Source: Coniella vitis
Taxonomy: Eukaryota; Ascomycota; Sordariomycetes; Diaporthales; Schizoparmaceae
NCBI GenBank assembly: GCA_011317545.1
Contig: WUJK01000005.1
Location: 310,001 to 374,000, forward strand
Direction of reading: 5' to 3'
Length of the DNA: 64,000 nt
Part shown: positions 13,011 through 25,999 of the stretch, one piece after another
How positions within the stretch are numbered: position 1 is the stretch's first letter
Layout: each line of letters starts with the position of its first letter
Translations under genes and position numbers: made by a program
Notes under the pieces: generated by a model
Database searches by the model: none
The model's input: the letters and a program-made list of their open reading frames with translations, nothing else
Told to the model about the DNA's origin: nothing

Positions 13011-16000
13011 TATAAACGGGTATCGAGAGAGCGTTCGCAGTTTCGATCCTAATTTCTATTATTAACTAACTTAAGGAGAGAAGTAAGAGTAGTATCTATA
13101 TAGCGGCGCGAGAGCTGCTCTTAAGTAGCTCTTATATTTAGAATCTACCCGTAGATAGAGTTTTCTATAGGTTTACCGTCGATACGGGTTCTATTACCGA
13201 TAGTCTTTTATATAGCTTATAAGCTACTCGGAAGACGCTCTTATTTAGTACTTATATAATACTAGTTTCTAGACGAGAAGGGAATATACTAACTAAAGCT
13301 TTATACCCTAATATACCGAAGCTATATATTTACCCGTAGGCCTATAATATTACCCCCCCGCTTAGGCCGAATACCCTTTTATAGAGCTATATATAATATA
13401 ATAGCTACCTAAAAAGTATAATAATATAACGCCGCTACGCCCGCCTACCCTATTAAAGGAGCCTTATCCTTATACTTAACGAGTATAAAAGGAGTTTTAT
13501 ATCCGCGGAGCTCCTTTTAACCTAGCTTTCGGTAAGTCTATAAGTTCTACCGCCTATTATTCGTTAATAGAATAATAATAACGCCTTTAACTTAATAAGC
13601 GGTTATAAATATAATATCTTTACTCTTAGAGCTTTAAAAAAATATAAATACCCCCTTAACCCTTATTCTAAGGGTTATTCTTTCTTCTTAATTAAACTAA
13701 AGCCCTTACGAATTATATAAAACTAACCCCTATAATAATAAGGTAAATATCGCGCCTTCCCTATTCGTCCTTTACTTATAATTAGCTCTACTAGTAGTAT
13801 AAATATTATTACTTACTCTAAGTAAGCTAGTATAACTCTTACCGCTATACCTACTACTACCGCCCCCGCTATTATTATAAGCTTTATAGCTACTCCTATA
13901 GCGATAATACTTATAGCTATAGCTATAGCTATTCCTACTACACCCGCTACAATTCTTACTATAACCGTCCTTACCCCTACCGCTATTTAGCTCGATAAGG
14001 CTCTTAATAAGCTTATTTAAAGCGTTATTACTATTAACCTATAGCTCTAACCTTATATTACCCTCCCCGAGGGTATTAGGGATAAATAATACCTACCCTA
14101 TATTATAAGGGCTTTTAAGAACCCCCTTTCCTTCTACCTCTACGATATTAATAAGTAATACTTCCCCTACTTCTTTATAGTTTGCTAACTATTATAACCG
14201 ATACCTATTATTTCCCCTATAGAACGAATAAAAAGAGTAAGAACTCCGGTTATTCCTATACCCCCCTTTATTAGACCGATAAGATATATACCGCTATTAT
14301 TATTATAATTAATTATTCCTTTATTTATAATACTTCCGACCCTAGTATATATTACTCCTTCCCTATTTACGCCTTCCTATACTTATATACTTTAGATATT
14401 CTCCGCCCCTAGGCCCTTACCGCTCTCGCTATATACTATACCCGCGATTACCTATTTAAGTTAGGTAAGACTTAGGTTAGCTATAATAAGGTCCGGTTAT
14501 TAAATAATAAGTATACCTATAATATATATATCTACTACTCCTTCCTTACTTATATCCTATTAACTTTATACTAACGCTATAGCTATAAGCTTATATATTA
14601 TTAAGTAATAATACTAAAGGATATTACCGACCTATTAGTAAAGCTTATAAAGGGGGGTAGTAAGGGTAAGGGCTTAGTTAGTATTAAAATAAAGCGCGGT
14701 ATTAATAATAACCCTTATTCTAGTAAAACTAAGGAGAATAATTCTAATAATAAGGAGGAGGTAAATAAGGATAAATAGGTAGCTATATTAACGCGCGTTT
14801 CGTATATAGTTTTCTTTTTATTTATAATATTTAATTTCCCCGCTCTTCTTTTCTATAACTTTAGGCTATTATAACTTATAGTATTATTATAGTATTACTT
14901 AAACTCCTTAAGAGTAATTATATCTTTAAATTCGGATAACGGCTATTAGTTTAGCTAGTCCTATCCGACCTACTTAACTAGGACTTCGCGTTATAGCGTT
15001 TCGTCCGTTTTTATATAGCCTTTATACGGCTTATTATATACTCTAATAATACTTTCTACCTAGTATTCGGATTCCTTTCCCTCTTTAACTATAATAGGGT
15101 TAAGCCGGTATTCTCTTTATACCTATAACGGGAGCCGGTCTTATATAGCTCGAATTAGGAGATCTATATAGAAATAAGGGTAAATACCCGGCGGGATATC
15201 TAATTCTACTATATAAGGGCTAATAATATATATTATAATATACTTTTCGTATAGCTAGGCTAACTTCTTTAAAGGGCGGTTAGTAATAATATTTTATAGG
15301 GAGAGCTAAACCTTATTACCCTTAATAAGCCGCTTTATAACTATATATAACTTATTCGTAGATTCTTCTATTTATTGCTATATAACTATTATTATAGCTT
15401 AAGCGAAAGTAATTACGTCTTTAAGCTATTAAACGAAGTTCTCGGCTTAAACTTTAGGTATTTACGCTAGTAATATATTATATTCTATCTATTCGATTAG
15501 ATCTATATAATAGCTATATAGGATAAAAAATAGGCTAAGGCTAATTATACTAATATCCCTATTATTAATAGCTAGTTAAGCGCCGGGTAGGAGTATCGGC
15601 TAATCTAATTATATATATATAATAAACGCTCGGAGGTAATCTATAACCTCTTAGTTTACCCTTTCTATAGCTCTATCCGTTTATAGGTAGAAAGCGGTAC
15701 TTAGGCGCTATTCTATCTTTATAAGCTTATATAATCGGCGCTAGAACCCTTTTACCTAGTTTAAGCCTCGGTTACTAACTATTACCTTAGGGAAACTATA
15801 GAACCGCTAATAATAGTATAAAAACCGCTCTATATATACTTCCGCGCTTATACTATATATAGCTTTAAGTATAATAGCTTTCGTTAGTTAATCCGTAATT
15901 ACTATTAAATAAGCTTCTCTTATATCGTCCTTATAGGGGAGGTTAATTATAAAGTCTACGGATAACTCGCTTTATACCCGCTTAGGTATTAATAGGGGCT

Positions 16001-19000
16001 TAAAAAGGCCCTTCCTCTAATATCTTTATACCGTTTTACGTTTATAAATATCGTAATTTTATATAAACCGCCGAATACTACGGTATATACTTAGCTAGAA
16101 ATAGCCTTTTATTATTATCGTAATAATAATATCCCTCCCTAAGTAGCTAGATAGGGTAGAATCGTAGATACTCTATATTAGTTTAGTATATAGGGGTTCC
16201 TAATCCGGTAATTAGAGTTATTCGTAGAACCTAAGTAATCCTTTCTTATCGATCGAATATTCTACTATAAATACCTTAATAAGCTTACCTTCGGATATCT
16301 ATAAGTAAGGGGGAAAAGAGTATTTACCCCTACGGATTATACTTATAAGCTAGGAATATACCTTATTATATAAGGTAATATTATCCTATAGGTATTAGAG
16401 CTCCTTTTATATAAAAACCTTACTACCTATTAGTAATAGCTCGTTATATATTATAACTTAGCTTATCTCTATCGATAATAAAAGCTGGATTTACCTACCG
16501 GTAAGGCGTTCGTTAGATATATTATATAATATATCCTACTCCCTCCTCGAAAGGGTATTTAAACGCTCGTTAGCTACTCCTATATAATAGATTTAATAAT
16601 ATCGAAAACGAGCTATCGTTTTAGATTAGCGGACCTATCTTTCGGTAAGATATTATAATATTATAAAATATTCGAGGTTCTTATAATCCGAGTAAATTAT
16701 AAATAATAATATAATACCCCTAAGCTCTATATCTTATACTCTTAAGTAATTAATAACGGTTAATAATTCCTTATTATAGATTTTATAGTTATACTCTATA
16801 GGGCTTAAGTAGTATAAATAGTATATTACCGGGCGGAGGATATTATACTTATCCCTTTAAAAGAGGTAGCCGCTTAACGAATAGCTAGAATAATCCGCTT
16901 TTAGTATTATCTCCTTATCCGGATCCTATTAAGCGAATATAGGCTTACTAATAAAGAGACGCTTTAGCTATTCGAATATAGCTTCTTCTTACTCCCTAAA
17001 CCTAAATAGGACCCCCTTTTTAGTTAAGGCTAGGAAAGGCTCTACGATTTCGGAATAATTAGCGATAAATTAACGATAGAAGTTTATAAATCCTAGGAAG
17101 CTATAGACTCCCTTAACCGTTTTCGGAGCCTCCTAATCGTATATAGCGTATACCTTCTCGGGGTTTATATAAATCCCTACCCCCGCTTTAATAATAAAGC
17201 CTAGGTATTTCGTCTCGGTTACGCCGAATTCGTATTTAGCGATATCTAAATTTAAACCTATTACTTCTAAAGCGTATAATACTAGCTTTACCTTTACTCG
17301 GTAGTCTTTAGCTATACCGTTAGTATATATTAGAATATTATCGATATAAGCTAAATAGAAGATATCTAGATAAGGGTATAAAGCGTTATTAATATAGCGC
17401 TAGAATATCGCGGGAACGCTTATAAGTCCGAATAGGGTTACTAGCTATTCGAAGAGGCTATACCTTATACGAAAGGCGGTCTTCTACTTATCTCCTTCCT
17501 TAATATAAAGCTTATAAAACGCTATTTATATATCGAGCTTAGTAAAATATTTAATATTTATAATATTAGATAGGGTTTTTTTAATAAGGGGGAGCGGGTA
17601 GCGGTTAGCTTCCGAAATAGTATTAAATATATAATAATTTATATAAAAACGGAGGCTACCCCCTAGTTTCTTAATAAAGATTATAGGAGCTCCTATTAAG
17701 GAGCTATTAGCTTTAATATAGCTTATATCGAATAGCTCGGTAAGAGTTTTCCTTAATATAATAAGTTCTTCTCTAGATATCCCGTATAATAGGCTTTATA
17801 AGGCGTTTATAATAGACCTATCCGCCTTCTTATATAGCCGAATCTTATAATCCGCTCCCTCTTTATACGGCGGTAGTACGGAAGCTATATCCTTATTAAA
17901 GAGGTTCCGGAACTTATAATACTCTAAGGGGAGTTTCTTATTAACCGAGGATTCTACTTTCGGTAATAGGGCTTTAGTAATATCGGCTATTATAATACTA
18001 AAAAACGTTACCTAAGTAGTATTTAAGCGTTTTATACGCCGAACTTCGCTCTAGATAGTAAGGGTATTAATAGATATATAGTTAAAGTTCTTAGGGTTAT
18101 ATCCTTATTCCTAAACCTTTAATCCTCCTACTTATCCGATACTTAGGTAATACTTATAAGCTATATATATTACCCTCTCTCTTTTTACCTAAGGTTTTCC
18201 TAAAATAAGGTTATACTAAAAGCGGGGGATTATATAGGCCTAAATACGATATAAATACCCGTCTAGGTTTATATTAAGGTAGGTTATATAGCGGATAATA
18301 GGCTATTTATATAATATTCTCTCCTTTAACGATTAATAGAGGGTCCTAAGCGGGATAGATATATACGGAAGTCTTAACTTATATATAAGCGTCTTACTTA
18401 TAATAGAATAATAGTTATAGCTAGAATTAATAAATATTAGGATAAATAGAGTTAAATTATAGAATAGGTCTATTATAAAATAGTTTCTATTTATCTAATA
18501 CTTTACTTCTTATAGGCTAAAGTCGAAACCTATAAGCTCCTATATATAATTCTATATAGGAGTAGCTAATTTTCCTCTTATTCCTTAGTAATATCGTTAA
18601 AGTCGATAAGGTTAATATCGGCGATATTAATTTCCGTCTCCTATATAGCCCCTAAGCTAATAGGCGGGTATATAGGTAGGAAGGGGTAATAAGCGATTCT
18701 ATAGTTCGAATATCCGTACCTATAATAGAATCTCTGCTTTTTCCTATACCTAATCTCCGCTTAGTTAACCTACCTTATACGCTACTTATTAGCCTATAGA
18801 GCGTTAATACTAGTTATAGCTATATCCTTATCGGGATCCGTATAAGGGTTTTACGGGTTTTATCCGTTTCCTCCTATTTATTAGGTTATTCTAAAGCGCT
18901 ATATTATAGCTCCGGATAAATAGCTTAAGGGCGAAATATAGCTATTATCTCAGATAATAATATAGTTTTCTAGCTTAGCCGAGATATAGAACGCTTTCTT

Positions 19001-20271
19001 TACTTAATTATTATATATCGACGGTATTTCTATACTAATAAGCTATATATATAATACGCTATTAATAATACCCTTTAGGTATATTAACTTAGTTAAGTCC
19101 GGCTACTTTATACCGCCGGAGTCTATTAGTAACTTTTCCTATTAGGAGAAGAAGTTAGGGAAAGGTTAGCCTTTCTTCTAAATAAAGCTCCGGAGCTTTT
19201 AAGAAGTAGTAATAGCGTAGTTCTCGTTATAGTATCGGTAGCGGAGCTATTATAGGAATAAGGAGGGTTTCTAAAGGCTATACTCTCCTCCTACGATATA
19301 ATAGCTCCTCGCTATAACCTTTATATCTCCCTCTAGGTATTTATAAATTTCTTAGAACTTATCTATATAATTCCTAATAAAGTAAGTATCTCGGACGAGT
19401 TTATACCTTATAATACGCTCTTAAGCTAGGAATTAAGTATATATACCTTTAAAGTTCGCTAGCTAAGAAAGAGGCTTACGTTTAGATATAATTATACTCT
19501 CTAGGGCCTTATCTATATTAATATTAGTATCTTCTATATTTTAGGAGGTAGGGGTATAGGTATCTTCTAATTTATTAGGTACCGGATTAGGGTATTCGGC
19601 CGCTAGATTACTAATACTTACTAATAGCTCTTATAATAATAGGCTACGGGATTATTCGATTTATATAAGTTATACTATAAGCGTTTCTAGGTTTTATATA
19701 TTATCTTCGCGCTATTATTATACTACTCCTTTAATAATATACCGCTACTCTTCTATTATTTAAGTAACTATTTATTATATAGTTATTATTATATTATTAT
19801 TATCCTTATTCGCTTAGGTAGGGAGTTGCCCGAATTACTCGTTATAGGGGTATAATATCCTAAGGCTATACGCTAAATAAGTATATAAATACCGTTAGAT
19901 ATATAGGGTAGGTAGAAAAGAAGTTAGTTAAATATAAATAAGTATCGAGAGAGTATTCGTAGTTTTAATCCTAATTTCTATTATTAACTAACTTAAGGAG
20001 AGAAGTAAGAGTAGTATCTATATAGCGGTGCGAGAGTTACTTTTAAATAGCTCTTACGTTTAGAATCTACCTATAGATAGAGTTTTCTATAGATCTACCG
20101 TCGATATAGGTCCTATTGCCGATAGTCTTTTATACGGCTTATAAGCTACTCGGAAGACGCTCTTATTTAGCGCTTATATAATACTAGTCTCTAGACGAGA
20201 AGGGAATATACTAATTAAGGCTTCGTGCCCTAGTATACCGAAGCTATGTATTTACCCGTGGGCCTGTAATA
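13011..20271 (-). mobile_element. Gypsy1: full-length Ty3/Gypsy chromodomain element, heavily RIP-mutated
   Basis: The 7,261-bp element has 339-bp LTRs (13,011-13,349 and 19,933-20,271). Its coding strand is minus. It has the same layout and length as Gypsy2: gag near 18.5-19.7 kb, protease and polymerase about 15.0-18.5 kb, and the antisense gene on the plus strand near 13.7-14.9 kb. The self-complementary TTAACTAACTT next to the 5' LTR is kept. It shares a single outer TAAGG duplication with TRIM2. No frame survives. Confidence 0.9.
13700..14880 (+). pseudogene. Antisense gene of Gypsy1 (RIP-damaged)
   Basis: This is the plus-strand equivalent of the antisense gene described in Gypsy2. A TATAAATA box precedes it near 13,648. 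The N-terminal part is Ala/Thr/Pro-rich, followed by a segment around LDKALNKLI and PYITLPEGIRDK. An intron-like stretch with a GCTAAC branch-like motif follows near 14,190. The second exon ends in a Lys/Asn/Ser-rich tail near 14,640-14,780. Interruptions are TAG/TAA only. The splice-site dinucleotides have decayed here (donor to AT, acceptor to AA), unlike in Gypsy2 and Gypsy3. Confidence 0.55.
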
Positions 20272-20859
20272 TAAGGAGCCTGCTACTAATATATATACTA
20301 GTAATAATAATGCCGAGGAAGACGATAAGGAGGCCTGCTAGGATAAGGCTAACGACGATAATAACTATATTACTAATATTAATACTAATTATACTTATAT
20401 AGACGATAGTAGTAGTAATAGTAATAGTAGTAATAATAACGATATTAGTATCGCTTATATTACTACCGCCGGTAATACTAGTAATAAACGCCCTATACCT
20501 ACCTTTACTCCTATTAATACTCCTATTACTAAAAAGTAGCGTTCTACCGCTACTATTAGTAATAGTAACGCTAGGGCTAGGGCTATTAAGATAATAGCTC
20601 CTATTAAGGCTAACCCTTCTTATATTACCCGTACTACTAACGCTACTACTACTATTAATATTTAGCCTAAGGCTAAGATTAGTAAGAAGAAGACTACTAA
20701 GAATAAGGGTAAGGCTATTACTCCTACTACCCCTACTAAGCGTAAGAAGATATAAAAGGCTAGCGAAGCTACTCCTAATAGCTATTATATCGTAACCTAG
20801 CGCGATATACCTTACGAATAGTATCTAGTCTCGGTAATTACCGGTAAATCGCTTAGTAA

Positions 20860-20871
20860 CTATTAGGATAT
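20860..20871. repeat. 12-bp TSD of LINE copy D (left copy)
   Basis: CTATTAGGATAT at 20,860-20,871 matches CTACTAGGATAT at 36,419-36,430. The single difference is a C/T transition, as expected from RIP. The copies flank D exactly at its 5' end and after its TAAA tail. Confidence 0.88.
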
Positions 20872-20999
20872 TATCCTTCCCGATACTTTTCTCGTATACG
20901 CCTGCTTTTATTAAGGGTATATACGGTTTTGCTAATAATTTACTAATATCTAACCTATTTATATATAGGTAAATACGGTCGCGGGATAGCCTTATAGGA

Positions 21000-22650
21000 G
21001 GCCCTACCTATAAACGCGATATAGGACGGCTCGCCGCCGCCTAAGGGACTAATACCTAGGATAGATACTAGTTCTATTACGGATTCGATTTACTCCCTTA
21101 TATAGTAAAAGAGATACTATAGCGCTACGCTATAATTATAGGAGGATATTACTACTTATTAAGATAACCCCCTTGCCCTTAGTATAGTTAGGACCCTCCT
21201 TATAGGCGTATATTATATATTTATAGCTTAGGAGACGGTCCTATTAGTAGTAGATAAAACCCTAAGAAAACTAGTTAATACCTTTAAAGGCCCTTTATAA
21301 AGCGAGGAGTATCTTTATATAGAGAGGGTATATTCCTAACTCCTAGCTATAGCTAGGCGTAAGCTTAAAAATTTTTTATTAAACCCGGCTATTAGCCGGT
21401 TTATTCCGATATACCTAACTCCTCCTATTATTACTTTATAGGTAATATTCTACCCCTAATAGCTACCTTTACCCGCTTAATACCCTTAGTAGGGTTAAAG
21501 CTAGGCTACTATTATAAGTGCGGTTATTAGGCTCCCGGCGGAGCCGGCTTATTATATTCGAAAATCCGGCCCTTAATATAGCCGGTAGCAGGGATAGGAT
21601 ATAAGGATCCTCCTTAGGGCTACCCCTTATAATACGCTTATAAGCTTATCCCTTTAGGGATTTAAGCTAGGTATTTATACTTAGCTTTAAATCCCTATAA
21701 CTAATATAGCGGTAGTTATTAAAACCTCTACCGGCTAGGTTTTATACTTTATTAATAAGGAGGTTCGGGATAAGCTTCTTATTAACCTTATAAGGGATAA
21801 GCTATTAAAGCTAATATAGGTATCCTCGGTAATTATACTATAGACCTAGGTTACTTATATAGCGACCGGGGTTCTAAGGGAGCTTTATAACCCCTTTACC
21901 TATTAAAAGGTTTCTCCTAAGGAGTATATCCGGGAGGAGGCTATAGTATAAACGGGAGTTAAGCTTATTTCCTATAAGCTTTTTATAAATAGATATAACC
22001 CTATTATAGGTATTACTATCTAATTAATATCCTTTTTATATAAAGTATAACCCTTTTAGGTTTTTAACCTACTTTATACCCGGCTAATATAAAAGATAGA
22101 GAGGCTCTCTTTCTATACGGACGGCTATCTTAGCTATTATTTAACTAAGCGTTATATAAGGAGTAAGCGGTACCCTATCTATTCTAACGCTTAGTATACT
22201 TAGGAAGGGGAGGTTTATATACTTCCCCCTAAATATATTAATTACTATAGGCTTATCCGCTCTTATTACCCTAACTATATTACCGCCCCTATAATAATTA
22301 ATAAATAGCTTTATTACCTATTTATCTTTAAGCTTAAGAGGATTAGGAATATAAGTAAAGCTTATTATAACGATATAAATACGGCTATAAATATTACTAA
22401 TAGCTAGCGGGAGCCTTAACCCCTTATTAAGCCTATAAAGTAGCCGTTTATCGAAGGCTCCTCCTAGAAGTAGCCTTATAATAATATCCGCGATTATATA
22501 CCGCCGACCGGCTTATAATAGCGCCCGTAGCTTAACCCGGCTAATATACTACCTCCGGAGGGTCCTAGCCCCGCTATAGAGAGAAAGCCTATACCCCCGG
22601 CGGATATAGTTAAGGATAATAATAATATAGTTATAATCCTTAGCTCCTAA
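21000..22650 (+). pseudogene. LINE ORF1 (gag-like) remnant in copy D
   Basis: The region between the 5' end and the endonuclease reads through in segments with TAG/TAA only. A Cys-rich patch near 21,512-21,540 (TAT AAG TGC GGT) may be what remains of a zinc knuckle. Positions where other Cys or His residues are expected read Tyr, as TGT or CAT would after RIP. Exact limits and domains cannot be fixed by eye. ORF1 is inferred mainly from its place upstream of ORF2. Confidence 0.4.
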
Positions 22651-22689
22651 GGGGGCTTAAATACTATTACTCCCCCTATATATAAGTAG

Positions 22690-25410
22690 GATATACCCTT
22701 TCGATAGCCGGGGAGCTTTTTTTACGATTATTTAGGCGAATATAGGGAAGAAATAGTTTACCTATATTATACTACTAGTACTCTATACTAAATAGGGGGT
22801 AGATATTATATAGGTTTAGGAGCTATATACGATATATAATATAAGAATTTAGAAATACCCTATTTATAAGCTTTTCTCGCCGGTAGATAATTAAGGAGGG
22901 GATCCGATAGCCTATTATAAGGAAAGGCGGTAGGAGTTGCTCGGTAATAGGCCCCGGGTTCTAATATATATATAACGGGGTTATAAGCTATATATAAAGT
23001 AGTAATAGCCCCTTATTATAAGGGATAGATTCTAGCTAAAGGTATTAGGGGTCCTTTTAGTTAATATTTACCGGGCGCTTAGGGAGGATATAGTATTCGA
23101 TTATATATTAAATAATCTACTTATACGGAGATAGGTAGTTAGGGGCGATTTTAATATAGTTTATACCCCTTATAAGCCGGGTAAGCTTAACGAAAGGGGT
23201 AATAACCGGGTTAAAGACTAAATATTATTTAGAGATATATTCTTTATAAATACCCCGGGTATCTCTATATATATCTAAGGGGGGGTTTTTAATATAATCT
23301 TCTCTAATATTCTAAATATAGCTATAAAGGTTACTCCTAACCTATATACTAGCTTTAATTATAAGACCCTTATTACGATTATTAGTAATAATCCTTTATT
23401 CCCCTAAGAATAGCCGGTATAGTTATAGGTAAACCTATAATCCCTCCCGGCTTTTAAGGGCTTTTTAGAAATAGGGCTAATAGATATACCGCCCCTTTTA
23501 TAAGCGGAGAGCCCGGCTTTTCTAAATAATTAGGTAACCTATTTAGATTACCTTTAGGGAAGGGCCTTAGAGGCAGCGGGGCGATAGCTATAACCCTACT
23601 CCCGAGCCCCTTAGTAGGATAATAGGGTAGAGGAGGTATACCGGGTATATATTAGGGCCCGATATAATTATCGGATTTACTCGAGGGAGTTTTAGATAGC
23701 TAGGAATACCTTTAAGGAGGCTATTTAAGTATATCGGTAAGCCTTTTAATAGGGTAGGATCGATATAATAGCTTCGGATATAAATATCTTCGGGATAGCG
23801 GGGTAATATAAGCTAGGTATACTATTATAGGCTCCCCTATTATATATAGGGGACGGTATATTATATAAGGACCTTAATAAGAAAGTAAGCCTATTATAGG
23901 ATAAGATTTTATAACGGTTTTCTAGGGATAATAATTTAGTTAAGGACCCGCTTAAGGGCTAGGACGCTTTTAAAGCCTATTTCTAATAAGGTTATATAGC
24001 TATACCTAAGGAGGTAGAAGAATATATTATCCGAATTAAATCTACCTCTCCTAGGGTAAATAGCGCTTTAGTATCCCTATTAAAGGAGTATTAGGATAAT
24101 ATTAGCCCCCTTCTAATTCGGCTCTATAATTATTACCTTATTATAGGTTATTTTCCTTTACCTTAGCGCTATATTAAGGTATCGATATACCCTAAGCCGG
24201 GTAAGAGGGATATAAATAATCCTAAATTATATAGGCTTATTATTCTCCTTTCTACCTTTTTTAAAGGGCTCGAAAGGCTAGTTATATATAGGCTCTTCTA
24301 AATCCTATTTACTAAAGGGGTCTTTAACCTATAATATTACGGGGCGCTATTAAAACGCTTTATAATAGACCTTATAGCGGTATTTATATATAACGTCGAG
24401 CTAATACTCTCCTAAGGGTAGATTACTATAATAATAACTAGGGATATATAAGGGGCGGTTAATACTATCCTCCCTAATAAACTAATCGTATAGCTATAAG
24501 TCCTTAGTTTCCTATTCCTATTATTAAATCTAGTAACCTCCTTCCTAGTAGTACGGTTAGTACGGGTCCGCCTAGATAGGTCGACGATAGGTTTCTCCTC
24601 GGTAAGATATAATATACCCTAGGGCTTACCTCTCTCGCCGGTGCTATATATAATCTACCTTTATAAACTTATTCTATAGGGTAATAATAGGTATTTCTAT
24701 TATACGGATAATATTCTCTTTCTTCGTATATCTAATAGCGCGGAGAAAAATATAATATTATTAGAAACGGATATAATAAGCGTTAACGATTAGGCTTTAA
24801 GGAATATAATATAGTTTATAGCGGAGAAAACGGAAGCTTTCTACTTCTTAAGGCGTAGGGAGGTAGTATAGCCGGCTATTATAATAGGCGGTAGGCGTAT
24901 AAAGCTTATTATTAGTATACCCTCTTATTCTAAGGTAACTAGCTTCCGCTAGCTAGGATTCTAGTTTAATAAGCGTTTTATAGGTAGGAGGTATATTAAG
25001 GAAAGGGTTTATAAGACGGCGAAGGTTATAGCCTACCTTAGGAGCCTTAGGAAGGTATAATATAGCCCCCCTATAGTATCCCTTTATAAGGCGGTTACGG
25101 TAATACTTATCCCGATATTTATATATATAGCGGATGCCTAATTTCGACCGGGTTATACGCTTACGGTATAGCTTAAGAAGGCGGATTAACTATTAGTAAA
25201 GGGCGCTAAAGGGGTATTACCGGCGTAGAGGACGGTATATATAATAGTAGCCCTTTATAAAGCGGGCCTCCCTATAGCTAGGCTTACGCTAGGAGTAGCG
25301 GTTTACCGGGCCGGCCTACGGTATACTCTACTAGATATAGGGTACCCCCTTTATAAACGGATATACGCTTTTATAGGATATAACCTTAGGGTATTTAATA
25401 TATACCTTAC
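22690..25410 (+). pseudogene. LINE ORF2 of copy D: endonuclease and reverse transcriptase
   Basis: The plus-strand frame shows an APE-type endonuclease signature R-G-D-F-N near 23,140-23,154, and the RT catalytic box Y-T-D-N-I-L-F at 24,701-24,721. The latter is YADD with both Ala and Asp changed by RIP-type transitions. The protein would nick target DNA and copy the element's own RNA at the nick. The reading is split by Gypsy2 and resumes at 32,677 with RNase H. Stops are TAG or TAA at former Gln/Trp codons. It is catalytically dead here because of both stops and the changed Asp. Confidence 0.8.
25406..25410. repeat. TSD CTTAC of Gypsy2 (left copy)
   Basis: CTTAC at 25,406-25,410 recurs at 32,672-32,676. 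The uninterrupted target is visible in reverse in LINE copy A near 2,330-2,345. Confidence 0.9.
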
Positions 25411-25749
25411 TATCACAGGCCCACGGGTAAATGCACGGCTTCGGCATACCAGGGCACGAAGCCTTAGTTAGTATATTCCCTTCTCGTCTGGAGACTAGCA
25501 TTATATAAGCGCTAAATAAGAGCGTCTCCCGAGCAGCTTATAAGCCGTATAAAAGACTATCGATAAGAGGACCCGTATCGACGGTAGACCTATAGAAAAC
25601 TCTATCTATAGGTAGATCCTAAACGTAAGAGCTACTTAAGAGTAGCTCTCGCGCCGTTATATAGATATTATTCTTACTTCTCTCCTTAAGTTAGTTAATA
25701 ATAGAAATTAGGATCGAAACTACGAACGCTTTCTCGATACCCGTTTATA
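25411..25749 (+). repeat. 5' LTR of Gypsy2
   Basis: This 339-bp LTR is repeated directly at 32,333-32,671 and appears inverted in Gypsy1. Its first 14 bases equal the first 14 of the TRIM LTR. It contains AAGTTAGTTAA at 25,688-25,698, the complement of the sequence just outside the LTR. Confidence 0.93.
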
Positions 25750-25750
25750 T

Positions 25751-25761
25751 TTAACTAACTT
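25751..25761 (+). promoter_or_regulatory. Candidate self-priming primer-binding site of Gypsy2
   Basis: TTAACTAACTT begins two bases after the LTR end and is perfectly complementary over 11 nt to AAGTTAGTTAA inside the LTR (25,688-25,698). In Tf1 of fission yeast, an 11-nt stretch at the mRNA 5' end primes reverse transcription at the same position. If that holds here, the transcript would start near 25,688, giving a U5 of about 60 nt. Gypsy1 keeps the site and Gypsy3 has one C-to-T change in it. Confidence 0.6.
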
Positions 25762-25999
25762 TATTTCTACCGACCCTATATATCCAACGGTGTTTACGTG
25801 CTTATTTAGCGCGTAGCCTTAGGATATCGTACCCCTATAACGAGCAATTCGGGCAACTCCCTACCTAAGCGAACAACGATAATAATAATATAATAATAAC
25901 TATATAATAAATAGTTACTTAAATAATAGAAGAGCAGCGGTATATTATTAAAGGAGTAGTATAATAGCAGCGCGAAGATAGCGTACGAAACCTGGAAAC

